From assembly GCA_021234155.1 (NCBI GenBank), contig JAJEKV010000051.1, positions 7,290,761 to 7,354,760 of the forward strand: a stretch of 64,000 nt of DNA, written 5' to 3'. This document shows, piece after piece, positions 21,911 to 33,330 of this stretch; within the stretch, counting starts at the first letter, position 1, and the number at the start of each line of letters is the position of its first letter. The position numbers were made by a program, and so were the translations under genes. The stretch is from Isoetes taiwanensis (Eukaryota; Streptophyta; Lycopodiopsida; Isoetales; Isoetaceae). Below the pieces are notes generated by a model. The model was given only the letters and a program-made list of their open reading frames with translations. It was not told where the DNA came from and did not search any database.

Positions 21911-22410
21911 CTTAGTATGTTCCTAGTTAGCCTTAGTTCTGGCATATTGATTCTAGCGAGTATAAGTGCATGTGCCAGAATCTTGGAACGTGTAGGCGAT
22001 GATGGGATACGCCCTTAAGGCATTCTCTAGGCCAACACGCACCAAGAGGTGCGCATGACCAGTAGGGTCATGTGAGAGAGGAAGAGAAGCATGGTGGGCG
22101 ATGATGGGACATCTGTCGGATGCTCTCTATGCCACGATGCGGGGGGCACGCGCACCTGACCATAGGGGGGTCATGGTGAGGTTTAAGTGATCATGCGCGA
22201 TGATGGGATCGTGAGACGTTCCCTAGCTGAAACCCTCAGGGCATGATGCACTGGGGAGTACTCGACAACGGGTAATCGAGTACAAGGTAGCACTTGATCA
22301 TGGGCGATGATAGGAGCATCTTAAATGTTCCTTAAGCTCAAATCCTTTTGGGGCCATGATCGGGTGTAAGGTAGTAGGGTAACCTTGAGCTAGTAGTTCG
22401 GCTCAAGGAG
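21911..22410 (+). repeat. Degenerate approximately 105-base tandem repeats downstream of Gypsy A
   Basis: The core GGCGATGATGGGA (or GGGCGATGATAGGA) recurs at about 21992, 22097, 22197 and 22303, each followed by a segment with CTCTAGG/CTCTATG/CCCTAG and CATG-rich words. Spacing is about 100-106 bases. This may belong to the 3' untranslated region or LTR of Gypsy A. Confidence 0.7.
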
Positions 22411-25286
22411 GTAGGTAAGGGGGTGGTCCCCTAAAACCACTTTTGAAGACAAGGTTTTTTTTTTTAATTGAAGTATTGCATATTCCCCATTGTGAATATT
22501 CAATACTACCTTTGAATTGCACGTTTAACCATTGAGAAGTTGCAATTTTGTTGGCTGTGCAACTGAGCAAGGCATGTTTGAGCAAGGCATGTTTGGCTGA
22601 GCAACTGAGCAACATGCACCTCTGAGTGCATGCTCCCCTTTGGGTATATTCAAGTGCAAAGGTCATCTAGAAAGCTATGTTTGCTTATTCCAAATTTCTT
22701 GATATGGGATATTACTATGCAAGTCAAATGATGAACTTAGAAACGTGTAATGGGTTCTTTTCTAATATTATGTTAATGGTATATTCAATAAGGTAATTAC
22801 CTTGGAGTGCAAGTTCACATTTTGATAAATTCAAGGGCCATAGTCCACGTGTCTCTTTTTGACATGAAATTGAATGATAAAGCTTTTAAACTTTTGCTAA
22901 AACATTATACTAAAATGTAAGCATGCACATGCATGTTGGACATGTGGAGGTTTAACATGCAAATGGTGCATGTAACTTTTACTAACTCAAATCAAATCGT
23001 TCTTTTGAGAATGCCTATGGGGTTTGTAAGACATAGATTTCCTATCTCACTTTTACCATGATTTTGGCATATTTGCATATTGTAATTTTGGTATGGATTT
23101 TCCGAATGGGTTTTCGTAAAAAGGAAAAAAACATGTCTCTAGATAGATAGAAGTGATGTGGCCGAATACCCTAAAGCCCGCTTGATAGCGGCTATGTTCC
23201 AGAAGGTGGATATGTTTCGCGAATGCAAACAACAGATATGCTGGGCGAATGAAAATCTGAAATAATACTCTGATCTGTATATTTTGGAAATCTAGATTTG
23301 CTACTGTATTTGATCTTAAGGTTATCTTACTTTCTTTTCAAATCCATTGTCAGATTTGCCTGAACAGAGGTTCTTGCATAATATCATTCATATTTTGTCA
23401 CTTGCCCTCTCTGTGTACAGGAAACATAATCGGATGCTTATTGATCAGAAGACACTTGAAGGAGGCTGCACTGATACATCTGGCTATAGCAGGGTCTTAC
23501 GTTGATGCAAAACTCTACTCTAATGATGGAGCTTGGAAAAATAAAAAGCCACATATGAACAGATTTGGTGCTTAAGATAGACCATTCTTGTTGTTCTTTC
23601 ACACGAGTTCCTGAGTTTATGGTAGTTGCAAAAGGCTTTGCATCGATTCCGTCCATCTGTAGCAGGAGAGTCTTCTAAACGAAAAGCTTGGACCGTGGGA
23701 GGTGTTGTCGGCTCAGCCACCAGATTTGCAACCATAGATGCGAGCAAACAAATAAAGACCCTTGGAAAAACCCCAACTATCCCAAAAACAAATTAGGCCT
23801 TTCTGGCAGTAGAACTTTTATGGTCAAGTGGTAGCAAGACCACCGAATCTAGAGGTCTTTACTGCCATACCCTTTGTATCCAATTTCTAGACATCCAGGT
23901 GTGTCATTTCTTTGTTTTAGTCCATGAAAAACGTTATTGTGCATAGATTAGATCTAGCAGGCATTTCATTTTCCAATTCTCTTCTTTCTACTATACTATA
24001 ACATAACACAAAACACAGCGGACACAGTGTGTAAATTTTTATTCTTACCGCACATGCAAACACTACATTTTCATTTTTGGCACAAAAGTTTTCATTGTGT
24101 TTGTTTGCAACATATTATTCTTCATTAATCTTCTTCCTGTAATGTTTCAATTCGAAATCATAATGGAAGCTCCTTTTTGTGCCACTGACTCTTGTTTATG
24201 TATGGCTGCCATTAAGGTTGCTAGATGAAACAAATGGCAGCTAGTATAGAGGTATAATGCAATTGAAATGGTCATTTATTTTACGTTGGCATCTCATTCC
24301 ATAGACATATCATCTTATCTATAAAGGAAAAGCACCGGCTTGCTCTTGCCAACCCAAGCTTCTTTAGAAAATAATAAATCCGTCATAATTTCTAGCAAAA
24401 TCTGGAATCATTCTTGATTTACTTGTATGGAACCAGCCAGCATAAATGTACTTCGTGAATGTTCTTGTGCAGCCACAAGTATGACCAGCCAGTTATTCGC
24501 ACAACATTCATTCATATACATAAGAATAATAGGAATTTGAAAGTTGAAGGATGCAACAAGTGCATTCGACACAATATACAAGCATGATATATTTAGAAAT
24601 GGTCATGATCTATCATATGCTCAGTATAACTAGGTATGAGGATTTAACGTCCCAGTCTTCTACATTTTTTTTGGAAACACTCTGTAAATTCAACTATTCT
24701 ATATCCAATGTGACAATGATCGAGTTGGGTTATTGTTTGATGTTACTCGAGTATGGTTTTGCTGTGGGTTCAATTGCCATATTAGTGACTTACTTGTAGC
24801 TAGTATCACAATTGAATTTCAAATAATGTTGTATATCTATCTAGTTATTTCATGAAATCCTATATTCCTTTGTTTTGGCCCGAGGGGCCCAAAATTTTAT
24901 AAAAGATAACTCGAACCATATATTAAACAACTACTATACAATTTCCCCTTAAAATCCCTTTTTGCTTGGGTGTTTATTCACACGAGCAGCGGGAGCTCCA
25001 TCTTCACATAGAAGACATGCACAAAGACAGAACCATTAGGTACATATAATTGAAATCTTAAGGTATGCAACTATTATAGATATATAGCATACTCCAACTT
25101 GTAAGAACATACCCCACAAATGAGGATCGCTATGTGCGGTCCAGATCTTGGCATAACTCGTGTTTATGCTCATTCGACAGCGATAAGAGAGTTTGGAACC
25201 TCAATTGTTGGTCTGGGAAAAAAAAAATTCTTATATAATTGTTTTAGAGATTTTACAATTCATTGTGTTGTTAAGGGTAGACATCT
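22411..25286. other. Non-coding interval
   Basis: No convincing gene. A short direct repeat built on GAGCAAGGCATGTTTG lies at about 22564-22600. A possible exon-like stretch at about 23150-23265 (translation includes KARLIAAMFQKVDMFREC) ends in a stop but has no recognisable family or partners. The remainder is AT-rich. The 3' flank of the pectinesterase gene occupies the right end. Confidence 0.4.
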
Positions 25287-27177
25287 CTACAACCCATTTT
25301 CAAAAGGGATACCAGAATTAGAAAGCCATGAGCTTCCATCTATAAAATTTGACAATGTAAATTGTACTGCAGTTTGGCTGTTCGAAATTAAAGTCGACCA
25401 ATTCACTCTTTTTTCCACTCCACTACCTGGTCCAGAGTTTAAATATTCTCCGAAGTATAATGTGCCAATTCCAAAGTTTGTTCCTTGCCAAGGTAACCAT
25501 CCAGTCGGATCAACGACATCTAGCATAGAACATTTCATATATACTACCCTCGCAAACTCCTTCCACGGCCTACCCAAGAATATAGGGGAGGCCCCGCCAA
25601 TGGTGCACTTGTGAAAGGAAAATCCTGTGCTTTGAGCAGGGTCTGTTCTTCCTTGTGCTGCCACAACATCTTGTTGTCCAGTAATTGGAGCACGAGATCG
25701 TACAAGACATTTTTGAAAAACAGCGGCTGCATTGCCAAATATAAAATCAACAGTGCCATGGATGGAACAGTTTCTATAAAATTGACGGAACACATGTGCA
25801 AGTAACGTGTCTTGATAACCAACAAAACCACAATGGTAGAATGCAGTTTGGTCTGCACTAACACGCAATGCAACAGCTTGTTGAGCACTTGGACCTGCCG
25901 TGTTGGCAACTGTCAAGTCTCGAGCAAGAAAACCCCAACCATCAACCCCTAGAAAATAACCCGAGTTAGTTTTTGATATTCAGACATTTATGTATACAAT
26001 AACTTTTTCTTCGTTATTTCCTAATTTTTCATAAATGTCTAAAATGAGCGCACTGCCAATGCCTTGAACTAAAAAAAATGAGTACACTACATTAAAGATG
26101 TTTAAACTCACCTAGAGTGGCTGAAGTCATAGTGGTGATTCCAGATTGCATCACACTTCTATCACTTGTGATGATGGTCCTCTTAATTCCGGCACCCACA
26201 AGCATGAGATTAGTCTTGGAGGCGCTAACAATCAAGTTCTCCTTGTAGACTCCTCGCTTTATGTAAATCACATACTTGCTACTGCTAGATGTTGGGGAAG
26301 CATCTATTGCATCTTGAATTTTCTTAAATTGCCCAGTTCCATCTGCTGCAACTATCACGTCTGCCTTTGGTATACGAGTCGATGTTAGCTTGTTTTGATC
26401 AGAAGAAGATAGCCAATCAGGAAATTGATCCATGTCATCATCTACAGAGGTAAGCCGACGGGTTGCATTGAATACACCATTGGTGCTGTAAGATTTAATT
26501 AAAAGATTGGTAATGGATAGGGCATTGCTTAGGAGCTTGGCGACATTAGACCCTTGTGCATCAAATTGACTTTTCAAATTTGCATCCAAGGCTCTATCTA
26601 ACTCATCTGTGCAACTAGTGTGATATGTAAGTGCTGCACTCATCCATGTTTGAATTTCTGTAATTTGAGACTTAGAAAACGACTGCAATTGTGTAACTTG
26701 GCTAAGTGTATTTGCTAGCTCCCCATTTGACCTTCCCAATAAATTCATACAATCCGTATATGCCGCTTGTGCATCTATTGTACTTGTGGGTGAATTCTTG
26801 TATTGTAGCACAAGATTCAACATCTTAGTTACCCCATCAATAGAAACCATTAATGCATCTTCCAAGATACCTTGGAGTGAGTTCTTTGAGGATTGAAGAG
26901 CAGATGCAAGAGAAGAATAGCAAACATCAGGATACCTGGTGGAATTGCATGTGGAGCTCAACAACTCGAGAGAAACATATTGGTATCCATGCCTTTTATG
27001 CTTTAGAGAAATGGGAAGAATGATAGCAAGCAAAACTAGTGATATCATAAGGACAGTGATTGACCCAATGACTAAAGCTCTTCGATGAAAGGATTGGTGA
27101 CGAACTTGCAACAACTTTTCTTTATCTGAAACATCTATATGGGGAGGACTTTGAGCAGGCAGAGAGATGATTGCCAT
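25287..27177 (-). CDS. PME: Type I pectin methylesterase with PMEI pro-domain
   Basis: Two exons, 26112-27177 and 25287-25948, joined by a GT-AG intron of 163 bases, give 575 residues, typical of plant type I pectinesterases. A membrane anchor or signal-anchor helix spans about 34-56. The PMEI-like pro-region follows, with conserved cysteines at 77, 86, 143 and 189. A dibasic RRL processing site is at 240-242. The catalytic domain starts at about 272: GVYKEN (309-314), QAVALR (Gln379), YQDTL (Gln401, Asp402), DFIFG (Asp423) and GRPW (Arg482, Trp484). All catalytic residues are present. The enzyme removes methyl esters from cell-wall homogalacturonan after secretion; the pro-region holds it inactive until subtilase cleavage. 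The single intron near GWGF is common in this family. The start is the ATG at 27177, just before a hydrophilic N-terminus. It appears functional. Confidence 0.96.
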
Positions 27178-27927
27178 TGTCTAAAACTGGCAAAGGCGAA
27201 ACTGTCTAAAGTTTGAACTTGAAAATGTGGAAGTGGCATCAAGTACGAGGCAAACATATATAAGCAAGAAATGGAGGTGGCTTCATGGAGAGGAATGGTG
27301 GTGTCATTACTAATTGCTGAATCTATTGAAGGCCATGTGCTGCTTGTCATTAGGTCACATGGGATGCTTAGAAATTTGAGACTGTTTGAATGAAATTTGA
27401 GGGAATGGATGTTGGGAGAAGGAAGAGAGGAAGTTTCTGGTGTGAAGCGAGGAGCCGGAGCAGGAGTTGCAAGGGGAATAGGGATGCATAACTACGTTTC
27501 GAAACATCGGTTGCCGCCTTGCACTTACGTACGCGATAACAAATAACAGGCAACCATAGCTTGCTTAACCTTGCATTTGAAGCTCTCCATTGACGTTTCC
27601 ATAGGTGATGGAATACAAAAAGAATATATGAACCTTATTTTCTTCTATGGTTAAACACGTCACAAATGACTTGTTCAATATTTTATACGTCAACGCTATC
27701 TTTTAGTTTTCATTTCTCATTTTACATTTTTTTTTCCACTTTAAAAGTAATAAAAATGATAGGGGTCGAAAAAAGAAAGACTTTTTAGATAGATAAAGGC
27801 TGCTCCATGATCAAACGGTTTTGAATCGATCCATTTTTGTCTTCTGGATCGACATAGTTTGATCTTCCAGATGGAGCAGATGGATCAATTAATTAATTCC
27901 GGTAGATTCATTAACTAGAATTCACAT
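27178..27927. other. Pectinesterase upstream region and intergenic sequence
   Basis: The minus-strand pectinesterase promoter should lie in about 27180-27400; a TATATAAG-like word on the plus strand at about 27257 reads CTTATATATG on the gene strand, about 80 bases upstream of the ATG, and could serve as a TATA box. An inverted repeat built on GATCGA/TCGATC with ATGGAGCA/TGCTCC words lies at about 27803-27880. No other gene was recognised. Confidence 0.4.
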
Positions 27928-29385
27928 TTATGAAGCAGCAGGAATTGCCGCTGCAGGAAAAGGGGCAATTTTAGCATATCTTCCATGCTCACAGCCAAGA
28001 GCGTCGGCTATGTCCGGCAAGCTCCACCCTGCATTTTGCAAAGCGATCGACAATTTTTCTACCTCAGAAGCCAAGCCATCCAGGAAAGATTCTTTATCAG
28101 CATCCTGTTGAAAGTTTTCTGCCGGATTAAGGTTGCCGATTTCCATCATCTCAACAATTTCTTCTTCTTTCCATCCCCCATTTCTTAATCTGCCTGCCAT
28201 ATCCTGCAAGTAGCCACTAAGCCATTTGGGTCGGATCGATTTCTCCTCAAACAGCAGTTTTCTGGGAGGAATAGGCTTTTTTAGATCGATATCAAGCTTG
28301 TCGGAGCAGAGAAAATCCTCTGCTTTCATAAAAAGTTTCTTCTCAACAAGCTCGCTCCAAAAATCAATCCGTCGGGCAGTTTTGGCAGCCCATGCCGGAG
28401 CAGCTATGGTGAAATTCGTAAGCCCATTTTTGGGCAAGGGAGGCCTGCCTCTGTTTTGAAGATATTTTTCTCTTGAGAAAATCACGTCCACACTTTTTCT
28501 GGGCGGATCAAGGCAAGCTGTGCTAGTTCTGGGCGAAGCTTCTGCGCTTCTGATCGCAGATTCAAGCCTTAATCCTCCTTTTTTTGCCGCAGCAGATCTG
28601 CTATACGATTCTGAGCTTCTAAACAGGGATTCGAAATTTTTTCCTTTGATCATACTTGCTTTTAAGTTCTTCAATCTCCTTTTCACAGATTCTAAACCCT
28701 TTGAAACATCATCCTGATTCATATTTCCACATCCCAAATCGTCCAGATCGGGCCTAGAACATGGATGATCCTTTGGCAGGAATGCTTCCCTTTGAAAAAA
28801 ATCTGCTACATCAAATCCACAGTAAAAAACATCCTTCTGGTACACAAAAAAAACAGGGTTTCCTGCCAGATTTGGGGAAGAAGGAATATAACAATGGCTA
28901 TAAATTGGAACTAAAAGGGGGATTTGTTTGAGTGCTGCAGCGGCGGTTTGAACAGCTTCATCTATGTCTTTAGGCTTAGAGCCCCATTTTTTCCACCAAA
29001 ATCTGCCATTCGCTACTTCGTAACAAAGCCCTGCAATAGGAAGATTAATCCTGGTTTTCAATCTCCGATAATCTGTTGATCTCCAATTTATAAATCCAGG
29101 ACCAAGAGGGAGGCCCTGTTGAAGAATAGCTCGCAGATCCGGCGGAAATGTAAAGCCCAATTCTGTCTCTATTTTCAAGAATTCATACTCTGACAGACCT
29201 GCTGCTATATCTATTTGGCATTTTTTGAGATGATCAATTACATTTCTTGCATAGGCTGCAAATGAAAAGCAAACCTTGCGCTGATTTAAACTTGAATTTT
29301 GGTTTGATCCGTTGGCCCTTGCTTGTAAGCGTTTAAGTCCGGCGATTTGGGCCAAGGTAGCTATGCTGGAATCCACCTCCATCAT
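27928..29385 (-). CDS. Plant SMI1/KNR4-like protein of unknown function
   Basis: An uninterrupted 485-residue frame opens with two consecutive ATG codons at 29385. The N-terminal half matches a plant-conserved family recognised by IAGLKRLQARA, FSFAAYARNVIDHLKKCQI, a SMI1/KNR4-like segment (EIETELGF-like: KIETELGFTFPPDLRAILQ, GFINWRSTDY) and the strongly conserved PIYSHCYIPSSPNLAGNPVFF with FYCGFDVADFFQRE. The C-terminal third is basic and serine-rich, then has a helical segment ending in LQNAGWSLPDIADALGCE, which resembles a UBA-type helix bundle. Yeast KNR4/SMI1 domains act in cell-wall and signalling regulation; the plant family is uncharacterised as far as I know. No transit peptide or membrane segment is evident. 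Intact, probably functional. Confidence 0.85.
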   Translation of the reverse strand: MMEVDSSIATLAQIAGLKRLQARANGSNQNSSLNQRKVCFSFAAYARNVIDHLKKCQIDIAAGLSEYEFLKIETELGFTFPPDLRAILQQGLPLGPGFINWRSTDYRRLKTRINLPIAGLCYEVANGRFWWKKWGSKPKDIDEAVQTAAAALKQIPLLVPIYSHCYIPSSPNLAGNPVFFVYQKDVFYCGFDVADFFQREAFLPKDHPCSRPDLDDLGCGNMNQDDVSKGLESVKRRLKNLKASMIKGKNFESLFRSSESYSRSAAAKKGGLRLESAIRSAEASPRTSTACLDPPRKSVDVIFSREKYLQNRGRPPLPKNGLTNFTIAAPAWAAKTARRIDFWSELVEKKLFMKAEDFLCSDKLDIDLKKPIPPRKLLFEEKSIRPKWLSGYLQDMAGRLRNGGWKEEEIVEMMEIGNLNPAENFQQDADKESFLDGLASEVEKLSIALQNAGWSLPDIADALGCEHGRYAKIAPFPAAAIPAAS

Positions 29386-30164
29386 TCCGAAAAACCCCTG
29401 TTTCTTACGTTTTTTCTCTTCAAAATTTCAAAAAGAAACCGCCATAGCTAAACCTCCGTTTCTTTTCTTTTATTATACTCAAAGGACCCTGAAAAGAGAG
29501 AACAATCATGCATCCGCCATAGCCAAAAGCTCCTTTCCAAACTATTTTTTTTTCAAGAATCTGAAGCCATAACCTTAAGAAGAATCTGAAGCAACAACCC
29601 AAGAACCCTTTTTTTCTTTCTGGATCCAAACACATAATCCGAAATCACTCAAATGCATGATTCTTTGTATTAAAGCAAAAATCACTTCTCTAAGTAGATC
29701 AAGAAGCAGAAACAGGGGATTGAACAGAAACTTTGACCACAGCAAAAATTCTGTACCAAAAATCTGTTGGTGCATGTCTTTTCAGAGCTGCAGTGGAAAA
29801 GAGAAAGAAGGTTCGGTTCCTGAGCTCGAACATGGGGAGCCATTATTGAAGCAGGCCACCGGATGGGAAGAAAAAAACTGCCGGATCTGCTCCATTTAAT
29901 ACCTGCAAACATTCATTTAACGAAGAAACGGTACGAAGACATGGAGAACTGGATTCGAGGTTTAGGAAAGGGCCAGAGAAAGCAGCTGCAGCTATGGCGA
30001 TGGCAGGCAACTACCGGATTGAAAAAAGGAATAAAAGGGCACCAAAGGAAAAAAAAAACAGGCACAGAGGAAGAAATACTTAGTACGAATTCCTCCTAGT
30101 GCTAGGTTTTTCTTTCTTTGGTTTTTTTTTTTTTTTTCTCCTTTATTTTTTTCTTTTTGTTTTC
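29386..30164. other. Upstream region of the KNR4-like gene
   Basis: Non-coding, with A/T-rich runs and no recognised gene. ORFs on either strand have no family resemblance. A long T/C-rich tract lies at 30105-30165. Confidence 0.45.
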
Positions 30165-32060
30165 TTAATTGTCTAGATCTCCATGTTTATGTTTATGGCC
30201 AAATTGTCTAGCACCAGTATGGGTCTTTTTTTTTGGTGGCTCAATAACTCACATTTGTGGGTCTTCCACCCATCCTTACAAGTTCCCTTACCATTAAGGA
30301 AGGAAGGAAGGAAAAATTTTTAACGTCCACGGAACCCAATCGGGTTATGGGACCAAGTACATAAGGGACCGAAGTCCAAACAAGAACATGGGCCGAAGCC
30401 CTTAAACCAAAGCACAACGTGAGCTAGAACACAACCATCCTGACCCGGATTAAAAACCACCTGGGAAAAAACCGTTGCCAGGATGACTATGGCTGCTCAC
30501 CGATCCAAAAATCCATGCTGTTGCACAAGCAACAAGCATACCTTCATACCTCCAAAGCAGGGGGCTTCACCAAGCGACTCGAATCGTAACCTCTTCACAA
30601 CGGGGGCCGGAAAAACAGACGCCCCTAACGCCAATCGCCCACGCACGCTACAGCGGGAAGGCGACGCCGAAAAACCGGCCAGTGGAAGTCGCCCATCGGA
30701 GGTGCCTCCTCACCTATCCTCCAGCCCTGCGCCAAGGCGCCAGCACCCCCAGGTATGCGCGCAGGCGGACATCCACTCAGGCACACACAAGGTCGCCATC
30801 CTTCACTGCCGCTGCTCCAACGCCATCCGTCACTTTGATCTGCCGGGCGGGGCCTCGAAAAGGCGGCAAAAGCGCCAGCGCTTAAGCGCCAGCGCGAAGG
30901 GGAAGGAGAAGGGGAAGGCGAAGGGGAACAAAGGGGCAAGGGGGCAAAGTGTCAGTGTGGGATCTTAAGTGGATGTTAAAAACCAAATCAATTCAATTGA
31001 TCATGCATTTCATTCCTTCAAAACCACACCTCCTTGACTACGTCTTTGCCTCCTTTGTCATCGTTGCTCTGTTATTGCCCCAGATCAGCTCCCCCTGATC
31101 AGCTTTCTACTCTATCCTTTCTGTCTGCCTTTCCGCATCCTAATCACCAATCGCACTATTTACCTCACCTTTCTCACACACTCTTTTTATGATGTAAAAT
31201 TGATATTCAATACTAACCTGCTTTAGCTTCTTTTTTTTAATATATAGCTTTTTTTTTTAATATATGGAACAGTGTTTTATGTACAAAGAAATTTATCGAA
31301 ACGACCACAAGTAGCAAAATTCTAGGTAGATTGCAAGGCAAGGCACCATTGCTATCAAATGACCATGGGTATGCGCAAAGAAAAGCCCTGTTAGTTTTTT
31401 TTTTTTTTTTTTTATAGTTTCATCAATGGTCAAGATGAATGCCTTGATGATGATGAATGACTGCGATTGATGCCTTAGTCACAATTATGCGAAACGAGTC
31501 TTTTTGAAAGAGTTTATATATGTTGTCTAGAAGACTATGATGCTCATTGATCACTATCTTGTTTTAAAATATACCTCGATTTTTTCTTTAATGGGTTTAG
31601 TTTTTGTAGTTTCTTTTTTTCTTTAGGTCCCCCTTCTAACTAAATCTCCACCCAATTGTCTAGTACCAGCATGGGCTTACACTTCTTTTGGTCTTCTTAG
31701 AGTGGGCCAATAAGTCACATTTGTGGGTCTCCCACCCATCCTTCCAAGTTCCCCATTAAGGGGCAAGGGGGCACAGTGTAAGTACTTAAGTGGACGTTTG
31801 AAAACTGATTCAATCCAATTGTTCCTGCAATTTATTCCTTCGACACGACACTTGCCTTGCCTCCATCTTAGCCTTTTTCTTCATTGCTGTCTGATTGCTC
31901 TAGCTACTCTATCCTTTTTGCCTGCCTTTCTCCACCCTAATCACGAATCACACTCCTCACCTCACTTTTTCCACACACTCTTTCTCTAATGTAAAACTAA
32001 TGTTCATTGTATACTAACCTGCTTTGTCTTTTTTTTTTTAACTGTATCAAACACTCTTTT
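30165..32060. repeat. Duplicated non-coding unit, one copy carrying a GC-rich insertion
   Basis: About 30165-30298 plus 30930-31245 corresponds in the same order to about 31640-32035. Shared words include AATTGTCTAG(C/T)ACCAG, CACATTTGTGGGTCT, CCACCCATCCTT, AGGGGCAAGGGGGCA and a later ACTAACCTGCTTT. In the first copy about 630 bases (30300-30930) are inserted at the point where the second copy reads ATTAAGGGGCAAGG. The insertion starts with a GGAA run and TTAACGTCCACGGAA, matching in inverted orientation the motif before the hexanucleotide array at 14130, and its second half is GC-rich. The ORF at 30483-30968 inside it has no recognisable family. Confidence 0.65.
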
Positions 32061-32883
32061 ATATAAAAATACAATGCCCATTGATCACAATCTATCTTTG
32101 TCGTTTTAAAATATACCTGGATCTAGATCCAGATGACCCTTCGTTGCCCATGTATTGTAACACGCTTCTTGGTTTGCATAATTTATGACCATGGATCCCA
32201 CATTTCTGACACATGGTATAATATCTAGAATGAAAATGTCCATTAGGCGCATATCTTGTAGTCTACCTCTAGTTTATTGTTTCAAACATTCCTCGTGCTC
32301 CTTTGGGTTTAAAGGAAGGGTAGTTCTCTCTATGCTTTTGGCTGTTAGGAACACAAAGAGACAAAGAAAATCACATCTTGTATGGAACTCCCTTTGCAAG
32401 GACAACTATACCCTTCCTTTGTTGAATATTAACATAATAGTTGCCTCTACATCTTCACATCGACATCACGTGTGACCTAAATAACATTATTGTGGGGTAG
32501 TGTCCTTGTCAATTGTGCATTTAAAAGTGTATATATGAAAATTAGAGGGACATCCCTTTCATACTTTGGCAGGTGCCAAAGGCTCATGAAGCATTTAGAT
32601 AGAGAGAGGGCATGCCTAGTTTAGTTTATTAAAGAGCCTACGTCAATGAAAAGGAAGTCAACAAATTTTCAAAATAAAGTTAAAGAAAGAATTTGTAAAC
32701 ACCAAAGAAAGGGATAGAATCTTAATGCATTGCATTTTAAATGGCATAATGAAATGATTTAGTTTATCCAATGTCCTAGCCTAATTGGCAATCATGACAT
32801 TTTATTCCAATTAGAAAATGAAAGAGATATAGAATCTCAATGCAAGAGCTTTCATCATTTTCATGACCTTAGAAATAATCTTT
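32061..32883. other. Non-coding interval
   Basis: AT-rich sequence without a supported gene or clear repeat. ORFs are short and lack family resemblance. Confidence 0.4.
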
Positions 32884-33330
32884 TTGGGTTGCCCTAAAGG
32901 AGCAAACCCTTGCTCATGGGGTTTTTAGTATATTTCGGGCATATGTCATTACCAGGCCGAAGTTCCACATCCATATTATCACTAAGAGCAAGTGCACTTG
33001 TCTTCTGGTGTCTGTATGCCACTAGATCATGTGGAGGGACATCCACTGTAACAATAGTAGCAGATATTGGAGTTACTGGGTGAATCAGAAAAGCTGAACT
33101 ATTCTTGTGGCGTGCAGCCTTCTTTATATGCAGGGAAGACCATCCTTCTTCTGAAAGTTTCCTGTTTGTGAGCAATATCTTGAAGGCAAGAATGTTGCTC
33201 CTCACTAAGAAGGCTCGATGATATAATTTGAGAGGCAGATGCACTAGAAGGAAGTGGTGGTGCAGAAGCAACTTGAGGAGAATGAAAGATAATGATCAAT
33301 CTAACTAGTGTTATTCTATGCAAACAACTT
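32884..33330 (-). pseudogene. Unidentified retro-sequence fragment, copy 1
   Basis: A minus-strand translation includes KKAARHKNSSAF ... VTPISATIVTVDVP ... DNMDVELRPG. A plus-strand segment at about 37045-37245 encodes a clearly related peptide (KKLARHKNSSVP, VAPISATIVTMDVP, NDSMDVEVRLG). Shared coding of this kind suggests ORF remnants of one retroelement or gene family. The left edge (32884-32945) matches the dispersed block at 17829. The family is not recognised. Confidence 0.5.

Noticed and set aside
23815-23885. Possible tRNA gene
   Set aside because: It has an A-box-like GGTCAAGTGGTAGC but no proper B box and no cloverleaf.
30483-30968. 161-residue GC-rich plus-strand ORF and its minus-strand counterpart
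   Set aside because: Low-complexity composition, no domain, and inside an insertion that interrupts a non-coding duplicated unit.
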